A stretch of DNA of 64,000 nucleotides from Pyrenochaeta sp. MPI-SDFR-AT-0127 (lineage: Eukaryota > Ascomycota > Dothideomycetes > Pleosporales > Cucurbitariaceae). The stretch is from positions 1 to 64,000 of the forward strand of contig JAGTJM010000065.1 of NCBI GenBank assembly GCA_020747015.1. The letters are read 5' to 3'. Below are positions 1 to 10,255 of this stretch, in pieces (the first letter of the stretch is position 1; every line of letters begins with the position of its first letter). A model generated the notes under the pieces. The model searched no databases, was not told where the DNA came from, and worked only from the letters and a program-made list of their open reading frames with translations. A program made the position numbers and the translations under genes.

Positions 1-755
1 ATTGCGAAGCACTGGCGCAGAAGACTGCTTCAATGTTATTGGCCCCGCATACGTACATGGCATTATGTATGGAGAGGCGTTGGAGTGGGATGGGCTTGAC
101 CATCGATCGATCATCTTGGAATAGTAATTAATTTCAATCGTTGGCTATTGTCTTCCATCTCAACATTGCATCATTGTTGTGTTCCCCGAAAGACAATTGG
201 AAAGACTATTAATAATCACTCGATAGTAAGTCTCTACGTTAGAGTTCTCGCCTTCATGAATCTGCAGAGTCCGCAACAAGCGAGCGATAGGCAGATTGAT
301 TACCAGATTAGGACTGTCACGGACCTGATTTAGGACTGTCGCAGACCTGAAAGTGGTCTTTCAACGCTTAATATAGTAACCAATCTGCCTACATCCATGC
401 GACCACTCCGACGCAGGTCTGAATCCCATCGCAGCCCCCTAGTTGTGCTACTTTCGGCCTTAGCTCCAGTTCAGCGTGAGGATCTATATTACTAGGGTAT
501 AGTAATACAGAATATAAGGTTAGTTCTTAGGGATAAGTAAGTTCAATAAGTAAGGGTTTAATAATAAAATAGTAAGAGTATACTTCTATAAGAAGTATTA
601 CGAAGGATAAAAATATATTACTTTTACTATTTAGAAGAATATTAAGTTAAATATAATAGGCTATAAGGGTCTATTATATAAATCTATAACTTAACAATAA
701 TAAGCGACAGCAACGCTATAACGCGAGATGCACTGCGAATTGCACTTCCGTAAAT
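1..755. other. Gene-less, TA-rich leader region
   Basis: No supported gene. The stretch from about 480 to 700 is very TA-rich, full of TAA/TAG in all frames and short TA-repeat-like words. This is the look of repeat DNA degraded by RIP (inference). I could not assign it to an element family. Confidence 0.5.
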
Positions 756-1398
756 ATGTCCCTTTCACAGAAATCTCGTAATGAGACTTCATGCACAGCT
801 TCGGTAACCAACAGCACCGCACAGCCACAGTCAGCACCGCAGGAACAGCCTGTCACACCGGCTACTGAAGAGCCGGCCATTCAAGCTCTCAACGCCAATC
901 ATCAGCACCAGGATGACCAGTCACAGCATCAAAACCGGCAAAGGGACACGTCAGCTGAGCGCGGTTTGTTTAGAGTGTGGCGAAACGTGGAAGCGCCCTC
1001 TTCCAAAGCTCGATCGTCGTGAAAGTTCGCCCGCAGAAAACATAAAATACTTTAGGAGGTCGATTATGGATATTATATTACAGTTGCAAGAACATACCAA
1101 GAGAGCGGACGCTGCGTATGAAAGGTGGAAATGGCACCACAGTCACTGTGTCACATCAGCAGAAGGCTACGACATCCAGCCGCCCATTCCAGCTCTTACA
1201 GAACCACAAGGTCATTCCCATAGCAAAGGTCTCGACGGTGTATCGCAGAAGAGCCGTAATTCGGAAACCATGTCCAACAAGCGCAAATCCGAGATACTTC
1301 ACGGAGATGGCCAACAATTGACCTCGAAGCTCCAAAAAGTAACCTTCGACAAACAGTCTTCCACTGCACCTCTTGTTCGACCTTCCACCCCTGCTTGA
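756..1398 (+). other. Possible decayed or spliced hypothetical gene
   Basis: Two overlapping open frames follow one another. The first (756-1022) starts with a true ATG and is rich in Gln, Ser, Thr and Pro. The second (913-1398) contains a Cys-x-x-Cys pair (CLECGETW) followed by a mixed-charge helix-like stretch. Base composition is clearly richer in G+C than the flanks. I could not find a convincing intron that joins the two frames, so this may be a frameshifted remnant, two exons with an unusual junction, or chance. I do not recognise a family. Confidence 0.2.
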
Positions 1399-2603
1399 AG
1401 CAGCCCGCTCTTGACGACGCCGCTAACGAGACATCTGTGGAATGTTTGAAACCTTCGCACGCGCACACGCAACTGACTCGCATTTGTATTTTGAATTGGT
1501 GTTAGTCCTGGCAAAGAAGCACATCCGTGATACCCTCCTGCGGTTGTCTCGCGCTTGCCTTTCTTGGCATCATAGGTGTTACTGGCTGGATGAATGAATG
1601 AAAAGAGGCGGAAGGGCTCAAAATAACGTCGGTGCTTTCCTTTTCCCGGGCAATCTGCCATCCATCGGGATTCGACAGCGAGCTCTTGATTCGACGATCT
1701 TCTCGAGCGGCGTCCCTTTTGTTTTTTATCACTATGTTTCTCGAATTCTTACACGAAGCCGATGTATTAGAAGATGTACTCATCAAATTCCTCGAGATAC
1801 AGGAACCTCGTTTTCGAAGATCTACACTCCGTTTCTTTCTTCGTCCGGTGTAGTTATTCCGTTCTCTTCGGCGGATGTAGTGTGCATCGTACATCCAATC
1901 CGTTATTTCATGTTACTATGCCCCAATTTGATTTTGTCCATGTCTAAACCTTGGTTCAGGTGACACTTTTACGACGATGCAACTTTATTGACAACCCAAA
2001 TTGGGCACACAACCCAATATACGCTATCGCCGTAGCTCTAGCTGTAACGCTTGCGTATTTTTCACTCCGAAGGAGAACGCCGACTTCCTGGCAGCAACAA
2101 TTACATACTTTCTAACATGGATACCAAAGTGGATGCCAAACCTTGGCCCAAGTCCTTGCGGAGATGGGGACGTAACAGTAGTAGCAAGGTATATGCTTCT
2201 CCTTCGAATTGTTGCCGGCAGAGCTCTTGATACCCCCGTTTCAAAAGTAATAATCCTTATCTGGAGAATACTAAAGGGCTGGGGCATTCCTATCCCTACT
2301 CCTCCATTGTGGTTAAATTCCACTATAGTTACAGCAACTCCAACAGCTTCAAAAATAAGTAGCTAACTAAAAAGGCGAAGAAATTTGCTAAGATATCATC
2401 TTCTATAGGCGAGTAGATAGTATAGGTATATAGCTAAATTATAGTAAGAAAATAAAATAACGTATTCCACCATCGAGTGCACCAGTTTGCCAAGACAACG
2501 CGACACTGTTGCCAACAGCAGCATAGCTAATTCAAACAGTATTAATCAACTCCACCAAGAAGGCAGAATACTTCTTGCCCTTTAAGCACTCGAGTGCAAA
2601 ATA
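1399..2603. other. Intergenic, no supported gene
   Basis: Several open frames of up to 130 residues exist on both strands here, but they overlap each other, show no recognisable domain and lack coding-like composition. TA-rich patches occur near 2370-2470. I see nothing I can name. Confidence 0.4.
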
Positions 2604-2984
2604 ATGTACGGCCTCCGGAACGCCGCCCGTACCTATAACGTTGATTACTACGCCCTACGTAGACGATACAACAAAGTCGCGTCAAGACGCGATTGCGAGC
2701 CGAATCGGAAGAAATTTACGCGTCTTGAGGAGCACATGGTTATGCAGCATATATTATACCTGGACGCAAGAGGTGTCAGCCCTATACTGGGGGAGACGGG
2801 AGATATGGCGAACAAACTGCTGAAGGCGCGGGGTGAGGGACCAGTTGGCATTAACTGGTTATCTCGGTTCGCCGACCGTTCAGAGGAGCTAAAGATGGCG
2901 TTCAATCGAGCTAGGGAAGATAATCTTATTAAGGGTCTCTTAGAGAGTATATATGTAGGTGTCGAAGTGTATGCCTTAAGCTAA
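2604..2984 (+). mobile_element. Pogo/Fot1-type DNA transposase fragment (N-terminal DNA-binding part)
   Basis: A 126-residue open frame matches the amino-terminal region of fungal pogo-like DDE transposases. It begins in a helix-turn-helix (Psq-like) stretch with AARTYNVDYYALRRRYN. A CENP-B/Tc5-type second helix-turn-helix follows, including FTRLEEHMVMQHILYLDARG and GINWLSRFADRSEELK (compare the W-x-x-R-F-x-x-R-x-x-E-L-K pattern of this family). The frame stops before any DDE catalytic domain, and the following 400 bp are TA-rich without coding capacity, so the catalytic half is missing or mutated beyond recognition. This is a dead element fragment. I did not identify terminal inverted repeats. 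Confidence 0.65.
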
Positions 2985-5383
2985 GGGCTATTATATAGAC
3001 GGAGCTAGTCATGTAACGTAAAATATCCTTGCGACGAGCCGCAGTCAGACTTAGGTCTTCCCTGATCTAACTAAGCACCGTCTCCTTATAGTGGTGGTAA
3101 ATGAATTATTGCGTAATAGAATGTGACTTGCTCGTTCTCTTACTTAAATTATAATAGATTGATTAAAGTTAACTTAACCATCTTAAACCTCGTCTACAGG
3201 CCACCTTAGCGGGTGATCCCGCGCCATTGGTGGCCGTTGTATTGCTGACTTAGTAAAATAACCGAATTTACTGGCTCGAGCGTAGATACTATTGTTCTGA
3301 AATGTACCAGAGCTCTGGTGATCTTTTTCTAGCTTTTTACATTCTGAGTGCTTGGGACCAATGAATATTCAAGGTGATAAAATGATTTAGAAATATACTT
3401 GAGTACTATTGTTTGAATTAGCTTCATTAAAGTGAGCGATTGAATGATCGGGCGGTACCTATCTCTATGTTGTCCTCTTCCAACTCCAGTCCTCGGGGAG
3501 TTAATCTAACGGTCCCCGCAAGTGTTATCGCTCCTGAGGGCGTGGTAGCTTTAACAGCCGCATCCGCTATGCTTCCTTTCCGGGCTCGCATAGCTTGGAT
3601 TGTTATTATACCTGTTGGTGCATTCCGAATTCCCCGCGCAAGTTACCTAATCACTATTCTGCGTCGAGTTGAGCTGAATGGATTACTGACGTTGCCTTCT
3701 TTGGCTGTTATAGCGCGTGAGTGCACTAAGTCGGCCCTTAGCAGCAGTATTAATTTAACGAAGCTAGACGCCGCTTATGCGGGCTGTGTAGAGGGAAAAC
3801 AAAACGGTTATCGGCTTACTACTCGAGAACGGTGCTGCACCAGACTTCTCGAGTAGGGGTGGTTAGTTGGCTCTGTTGTTGGCTAAGAGTAAGGGAATAA
3901 GACTGTTATCGAACTATTAGAATCGTATAGAAAGTCTTGGTAGTGTCAGCCTCAGCGGTTAGCTTTGGTGTTATGGAATCTAGTCAGGTCAGTCGGAGTC
4001 TTATCCAAAAGTTCCCACTTGGGATGCTTTTCATTTAATGAGCGAGTTAATCTGAGTTTAACAACGTTCTAAATAATGTTGTATGATTAGGTTGAAATTT
4101 GGGATTTTTGGTGAGATTTAAGCTAACACACTGGTTTGTCTGGTCTTGGTTGCCGAATATGTTAGTGGTAGCATAATTAGCGGTATTTAGAGCGAGCGAT
4201 AAAAGCACTAAATACTTTGAACTTGCCACCACTAGTAGGGGTGGATGGCTGACCCGCACCGGCCACACCCTTACCGTAAACGTCTAGATTGGGTGGCGTT
4301 AGGAAGAGACATAACGATCGTTTCTGGTGACAGAGAATGGTATGCAGCCCTAGATAGTGTAGTGCCTTGCCAAGCATTGCTACTAATTAAAGTTGAGGGA
4401 CTGTAGAGTAAAACGAGAATAATTCTATACTAGAGATGCCTTAACAGAAGTGAATTCAGTACTAAAGATGCTTAGGAATGTAATAGCAGAAGCGGTGCAA
4501 TTGTGCGATAGTTAAGGAACCGCTATTAGGATTTGTGGACTATAGCTCGGGACGTACATTTTAAAAGACGAATGAATATATGTCGCACTGGACGTGCTAA
4601 AATGATAAAAGTTAAGATAATGATGATAAGCAGCAGCGTTGTATTGATTGATGTTATGTCGAAGTGTGGGGTACTCCGACCCGTAGATTTACATGCAGCA
4701 TTACAGCTGGATTACTAATACAGTTACTTCTTAGGGCTCGCAAAGTATACCTAGCCTGCGACACCCGATTACGCATTGCGCGCGCTACGTGTTTTTGGGG
4801 CGGACGAGGTGCTGGTTATAAGGGGCGAGACTGGATGGTAGGCTAATACTAGAATAATATTACTCGATTGTTTTGTTCGGAGATGTTATGTCGGCCTTTA
4901 CAGTTGCTTAACCTAGTATGCCGGCGAATCTAGCAAATAAGATTATCGCCACGGCCGGATTGTCCTCTACGCATAAAAGCAGGACCATTAGTGTGGGGAA
5001 AGGCCTTATTAGCGTGACTGTAGAGGCTATAAATACAACTCAATATCGCTAGGCGGCCACTTCACAGCAGACCTCCTTTTCTGGGTGATGGTGAAACGAG
5101 GGCGCCAAGGATCACACAGGCCCCTGTGCGGCTTCGAGCGCCGACTTCATACCGGGCTACTAGCCGTATTGTCTACTACGCCCGTCTCGAATCGGACCCA
5201 TCTCGACACAGAGCTCCCAGACGACATGTATAAGAACCCCATTGTTGACCACCACTCTCCATCACCGGCTCCCGAGGTTGCATCATCAGTCTCTCGTTTT
5301 CATTTAACCGTAAGCATAATCCGTCTTGCACTTTCAACCCATTTAATTATTCATCGCTTGTTCGGAACACACTTGCCAACGCA
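2985..5383. other. Gene-less repeat-derived region upstream of the tyrosinase
   Basis: No supported gene. 2985-3430 is TA-rich and probably the degraded rest of the pogo-like element. 3440-3856 has an open frame without recognisable features. A nested palindrome lies at 3819-3856. 4380-5040 is again repeat-like. The last 150 bp (from about 5225) form the tyrosinase promoter and leader, with a TATAAG at about 5228 and a pyrimidine-rich stretch after it. Confidence 0.45.
3819..3856. repeat. Nested perfect palindrome (11-bp stem with a 5-bp stem inside the loop)
   Basis: CTACTCGAGAA at 3819-3829 is the exact reverse complement of TTCTCGAGTAG at 3846-3856. Inside the loop, GGTGC-T-GCACC at 3831-3841 is itself a perfect 5-bp palindrome around one base. 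It lies in a gene-less region between transposon remnants. It could be a leftover of a terminal inverted repeat or hairpin of an unidentified element; no function is claimed. Confidence 0.6.
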
Positions 5384-6516
5384 ATGCTCCGCCGCTCGCT
5401 CCTCGCCTTCTCTCTCGTGGGAGCTGCCGCTGCAAACGCCATCCCGCGGGCTGATGGAGCCTGCACGGACCCTGCGATACGGAAGGAGTGGCGCGAGCTT
5501 ACCGACGTCGAGAAGGCCGAGTACCTCCGTGCTGCCGTGTGCCTGCGCGGGCTGCCCAAAACGAAGTACGCCGACATCGACGCTGTCACCACGCGGTTGG
5601 ACGACTTGGTCTACACCCACTTTGCCCTGAATGAAGAGATCCACTTCGTGGCCAACTTCCTTCCATGGCACCGCTGGTATCTGAAGCTGCACGAGGACCT
5701 GCTGCGGACTGAATGCGGCTTCACCGGGACACAACCGTACTGGGATTGGAGCATCGACGCCGATAAGAAGGATGTGCCTAACTCGCCCATCTTTGACCCC
5801 GTCACCGGTTTCGGCGGTAACGGCAAGCGCACCGACAGCGACGAGCCGGGCTTCCAGCGTTGCGTGGTCGATGGCCCCTTTGCCAACACAAACCTGACGC
5901 TCGCAATGGGGTGGCCCAACATGAACGACCCCGGCAACCGCCTACACTGCTTCACACGCGAGTTCAACGGGGGCGAGGGTAACGATGAAAATGGCGAGCC
6001 CATCATCAGCGACATGCAGTCAGGAGCGTACAACTCGAACGTTATGAAGACCATCTACGGCTTCGATAGATATGCCACCATGCATAACATGCTCGAGGGA
6101 TTGCCGCATGCGCAAAGTTCGTCACCACCTACCCTACCCACCTTGCTTGGGCTTGACTAACCCACCTGTAGTCCACAGCATAATCTTTGGTGATATGGGC
6201 CCTGCCACATCGCCCAACGAGCCTCTCTTCTTCCTGCACCACGCCAACGTTGACCGTGCTTGGGCCAAGGTATGTCTTCCTCTTTGCTTGTTGCTAAGGT
6301 AGCGAAGGTTGCTGCTGCTGATCCCCCTTGCAGTGGCAGGGCCGCAATGCCACACGTTTGGCTGATTACACCGGCTTCCGAGACGGCAGCAAGACCATTT
6401 CAGCCGCAATCACCGACAGCATGCCAATCATGAAGCTTGGCGACCAGGAACCCATTGTCAAGGACTACATGGACATCCAGGCCGGCGCTTTATGCTATAC
6501 CTACTCGTCCATGTAA
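5384..6516 (+). CDS. Secreted tyrosinase (binuclear copper, central domain only)
   Basis: Three exons (5384-6116, 6172-6269, 6334-6516) give 337 residues; introns of 55 and 64 bp have GT-AG ends. Residues 1-18 form a signal peptide (LLAFSLVGAAAANA). CuA ligands are His79, His87 and His96 (THF, EIHF, LPWHRWY). CuB ligands are His242 and His246 in GLPHAQIH and His268 in FLHHANVDR, so all six copper ligands are present. The frame ends shortly after a YTY motif near the C-terminus, with no C-terminal shielding domain. Tyrosinases oxidise phenols to quinones; the extracellular substrate here is unknown. A TATAAG sits about 155 bp before the ATG. The stop lies inside a perfect GTAAGT donor (6513-6518), so a third intron ending near 6585 and a longer C-terminus is possible, but a minus-strand open frame overlaps that part. 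Confidence 0.85.
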
Positions 6517-6580
6517 GTGTTGTGCTGGGAGTTTGCTGAGGCCCTCCTATTGTGGGAGGCGTGGGATGTGATTCCCTCGC

Positions 6581-7045
6581 TCAGGGCAGTGTCGGGGCCG
6601 ACCTGGAAGGCGTACGCTCAATTCCTCCGAATTGTTTCCTGGGTGCTTCCAGGCTGCATCTTTGCTTTGGCCGAACAACCATGGCGCCGTAGACGGTATT
6701 CATCATCCCACGCTCGTAAACGCCTTGGCTGGCTGGGATCAAGAGAATGCGTTCTGCCATATAGGCAACGTGGTCTTTCTCGCTGACTCCGAGGTCATGG
6801 TAGTACTGCTCCAGGTTCTTCTTGGCGATCTGGATCTGATCGTATCGTTTGATTTTACCAGTTTTCCGCGCGTGGAGGAGCTCTGGGCGGCCATCCTTCT
6901 TCGGCCACATCCTTAGAAATTCGGGGGGTCCTGTAGGTGTACCAAAGTAGGTGCGTATTGGCGGTTTCGGGAAAGAGATGAGGAAAGATCTAAGTTCTGT
7001 GTTTGACGTCTCGTTAAATACGAGACTGAAGAATGGTACAGGCAA
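6581..7045 (-). pseudogene. Gene fragment of unknown family, truncated by a TA-rich island
   Basis: An open frame of about 154 codons on the minus strand has coding-like composition and balanced residue use (for example AKKNLEQYYHDLGVSEKD and AYMAERILLIPASQG). It has no ATG at its upstream end; the only start is a TTG next to the TA-rich, stop-filled DNA that begins near 7060. This suggests that the 5' part of a real gene was cut off or destroyed there. I do not recognise the family. It is convergent with the tyrosinase and overlaps the region where a tyrosinase C-terminal exon would lie. Confidence 0.35.
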
Positions 7046-7059
7046 GCCGCGGGTGAGGA

Positions 7060-7908
7060 CTGTTAATAATCCGATTATTCTTAACGCGCTTAAACCACCT
7101 ATACTTTATAGCCAGCGAGCTTAGGAGATTACCCATTTAATAAAAGCGAAGCAAGAGTATATAGAGGAGCGTAGGGTTAAGGAGAATTAGGAGGAGTTAA
7201 TAAATAGGTAATGTGTTTAGGGCTCGATTTTTTTAGGTTAAGAAGATTCTATATAGATTAGTTCCTATTTAGGTTTAGTGCTACCGCCTTGCCATAGCAC
7301 CTATACGGCGAGTATTAAGCTTAGTTACTTATATATATAGAAATCAGATATATTTTATATAGGCAGCCACATAATTATAATTTATATAGTACTAGTAATA
7401 AAGTTTCTTCCGCGCTATAGTACTCTGCGAAATACTAGACTTACCCTAAGCTACTAATCGGCGGAAGCTTAGGACCTTAGCTATACACCTGCCTCTAGAT
7501 TTTTATATAGGCGATTATATTTTCAAGGTTATTAACTTCTTTAAATCGTTTTTCAAGCTCTATTTTATGCCTATCATTATTAAACTTAGTGTTACAGCTT
7601 CTAATGTATTAGGATGGCTCCGCGAAGCGGGAAAAGATTGCAGCTAGCGCTGCTTCAGGCCGTGATCGATTATATCGCCGCTAGAGAGAATAACTCTAAT
7701 ATCTCCCGAGCCACTAGAGTTACCCGCAAATACGTAGGTATGATTCGATTGAGCTTAGAGTACTAGGGAGTACTATACCTGCCGCGATATATATATCTTG
7801 TAGCGTATCTATTAACTAAGTAAACTAAAAATTAACCCTCTTACTTAACTTAACTAATAATAATCCTTTACCTTACTTAGTTGGTTAATAAGTAGCCCCT
7901 ACTTTCGA
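7060..7908. mobile_element. RIP-like TA-rich island with a mariner/Tc1-type transposase relic
   Basis: The island is strongly TA-rich with stops in every frame. Around 7614-7763 a short forward frame opens with MAPRSGKRLQLALLQAVID and continues with ISRATRVTRKYVGMIR and LSLEY before a stop. This resembles the N-terminal helix-turn-helix of fungal mariner-like transposases (an Ala/Thr-rich, Arg-Lys-x-Val-x-x-Ile recognition helix followed by an x-x-E-Y-W-G-like stretch). No catalytic domain is left. The family match is by pattern only; the RIP interpretation is inference from composition. Confidence 0.4.
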
Positions 7909-8748
7909 TCATGGTGGAGTTAGGCACTCTTGTGCGCTGAAGAACTTCGAGCTTGACTCGTCGCTGAGCGAGCTTGGGGTGACGGGGGAACCGTAGTCCG
8001 ACGAACTGACGGGGCATGCTTCTAGGCCGAAAAGCTCTAGGCTTAACGCGTCACTGAGCTGGCTCGAGACGACGGAGGGACTTCGGCTAGACGAGTCCTG
8101 CGTAGGCGAGTGAGACGGAGGGATGTAGTCTCTTTCTGGCACCGTGCGAAATTTCGAGTGATTTTCGCACGCCTTGAAGAAATGAGGGAATCGCAGGAGA
8201 TCAATCCGGTATCGCGCCCTACTTCGCCCTAAGTCGGTAGATCTGGCTGGTCGGAGGTTGTAGTGAGTGGAGTTGCTTTTATTGGTTGTAGATCTGTTTT
8301 TGTCCTTAGAGCTTAATGTGGACAGAGCGACAGTTTCCACGTTGTTTCTGGGCTGAGAGGGACTAGGAATAGGGAGGGAAGAGCGACTTGGTCCACGTCT
8401 GGACACCGGGTGTATGGGTGCTATCTCGTGAGTGCTACGCGGCACACTGGCGGTATTGCGAGGGTTGATGGCCAGAAGAGACACTATTGACGCACGGTGC
8501 GTACGGTCTTAGATAGGTATGCGCGAGTAGGCGTTTTTAACTGCAGTAACCGATACTGACGAGAAATACGTCCTTTGAATTTGGCCCTAAGTCTAGTCAC
8601 GATGCAGCCGAAGGTACAAATTGAGGTTCTGTTCTTCTTTTGTCCAGCGGTGGATTTCTTGTTGCATTTTCCTTCGTCGTGGCCGTAGCGGTTCCCTTAG
8701 CGGTAAAGTCGATAGTTGAGTGAGGTCAATTCTGGACCTGGTCGACAT
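7909..8748 (-). CDS. Hypothetical protein with a possible SANT-like start and C-terminal internal repeat
   Basis: Two exons read on the minus strand, 8748-8601 and 8483-7909. They join in frame across a 117-bp intron (GTGACT...CAATAG) to give 240 residues from a true ATG. The first exon is basic and ends in HRWTKEEQNLNLYLRLH, which looks like the start of a Myb/SANT helix. The second exon is Ser/Pro/Arg-rich and contains THYNLRPARSTD. The C-terminal 70 residues hold two imperfect copies of a Ser-Leu-Ser-Asp-Ala/Glu unit (around SSQLSDALSLELFG and SSLSDESSSKFFS), visible also as DNA copies near 7941-7990 and 8031-8080. Family unknown; the intron is longer than most here, so the model is tentative. 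It directly abuts the TA-rich island. Confidence 0.35.
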
Positions 8749-9261
8749 TTTCCACTCTGTTCTTGCGTGGCCTAACGTTCTAATAAAGTTGGCTGGAACA
8801 CATGTGACCGGATTCAATCCCTTCCGTCTTGGTGTAGTTTCAGTTGAGTTATCACAATGGTTGGTACTGTGATGTATGTGACGTTCTTTTCTCTTTTCTT
8901 CTTCTTGCCGGGAGGAAGTTCATCCGGCTTGCTCCTTTTGATAGTCTGAACTTCTACTGAATTTCCGCATCGTAGAGCTTAGCTTCTTTTGCCAATAGAG
9001 TTATCACTTGCTGCGGAAGCTTAGCTGTGGGTGTAGAATCTCAGATATTGTTGTGTGCAAACCCGGGCTCATAACCCGTTGAAGCAAGCGATTGTATTGT
9101 ATTATCTAATAGGCGGGATGCCTCATATATATATACATGTGTATCCAGCACCTGTTACATGTATACTTCAGCCGCCGTGATATCCGACAGGTCCTTATAT
9201 AAGCACCTGATCTGGTCTGATCTGTACCCTCAGACCAGACCAGACCAGACCATTCCGATCA
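8749..9261. other. Intergenic between hypothetical gene and reductase relic
   Basis: No gene is supported. The right end carries a TATATAA at 9196-9202 and a short (CAGAC)4 tandem at 9231-9250 just upstream of the decayed reductase, which may be remains of its promoter and leader. Confidence 0.4.
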
Positions 9262-10255
9262 CTGCTCGTTTCCAACTACCCTACAGTCATCGGCTTCGAC
9301 ATTGCGGGTTTAGTGCTCGAGGTTGGAGAAAACGTCCCACTTGGGCCTTGCACTAATAATGGTGGTGCTCGTGACGATGGTAACCATGATGAGGGAAACC
9401 CAGGAATCTGATTCCAACCAGGCAGAACTCGCGTAGCCGCGTAAGCAGCGTCCTTCTAGAACTCGTTTGACCCAAACTACGGCGCTTTCCAGGAACGCTG
9501 TCTTGTTCCCTGGCAGCATGCCATTCCTCTTCCAGACGAGGACATGCCATGGAGCCATGCAGCTTCCCTATCAGTCGCTATCCAAGTTCTTCTGACCTCA
9601 TGGGATGTCATGGGAATCACTTGCTCTGCTGCTACTGCCAACACTAGCCCTAGCGCAGAAAAGAATAGAAATAAGAAATGTGAAGCAGTCCTCATCTGGG
9701 GCGCCTCCTCCAGTATCGGGAGTATGGGTGTCCAGAGTGCTCAACTGCTGCGGGACGACCAGACCTCTCCTTTCGCAGCCGTATATGCCACGGCCGGATC
9801 GGCAAATCATGACTATATACGCTCGCTAGGTGCGGACCGCGTCTTCGATTACAAAGACGCTGGAGTCATAGATGCTATTTTTTCAGCAGCCAGTCAGCAA
9901 CGTTTGGTCATTCGCCATGGTTTCCTTACGAATGGCAGTCTGGAAAAGTGTCAGGTTGTGCTTAAAGCGTTCCTTGGGGCCGAGAAAAGCGAGGACAAGG
10001 ACAGCGCAAAGATTGCATCGGTGCCACTTATACCCTCTGATGTGGAAGTGGTAAATGGGGTAGAGGTTATGTTTATTTAACCTTCGATGAGCGAAGGAGA
10101 GAGGTTGAGGCAGTTCCAGCGTTGGATGGGGATCTGTGGTAGGCGCCATCTGGCAGATGGTTTAATAGGGCCCAGTCCGGAAATTAAGGTCGTGGGGAAG
10201 GGAATAGATGCTGTGAATGCTGGGTGTCAATGCTGGGTTGGATATGGTACCTGAG
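9262..10255 (+). pseudogene. Decayed medium-chain (zinc-type) alcohol dehydrogenase / enoyl reductase
   Basis: One reading frame (first bases 9262, 9265 and so on) carries the family's landmarks almost throughout. These are NYPTVIGFDIAG (substrate-domain entry), FDPNYGAFQERCLVP, AASLSVAIQVLL, WGASSSIGSMGVQSAQLL (nucleotide-binding loop), SLGADRVFDY, and a C-terminal HLADGLIGPSPEIKVVGKG. TAA at 9442, TAG at 9457 and TAA at 10078 interrupt it. The TGA at 9409 could be inside an intron ending at the AG near 9420. The first roughly 40 residues of the family are not visible upstream. Intact members are NAD(P)H-dependent reductases, often stand-alone or trans-acting enoyl reductases of secondary metabolism. 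Several independent stops make a sequencing error unlikely; I call it a pseudogene. Confidence 0.75.

Noticed and set aside
5085..5630. 181-codon frame overlapping the tyrosinase start
   Set aside because: It is out of frame with the tyrosinase, has no recognisable motif, and covers its promoter and first exon.
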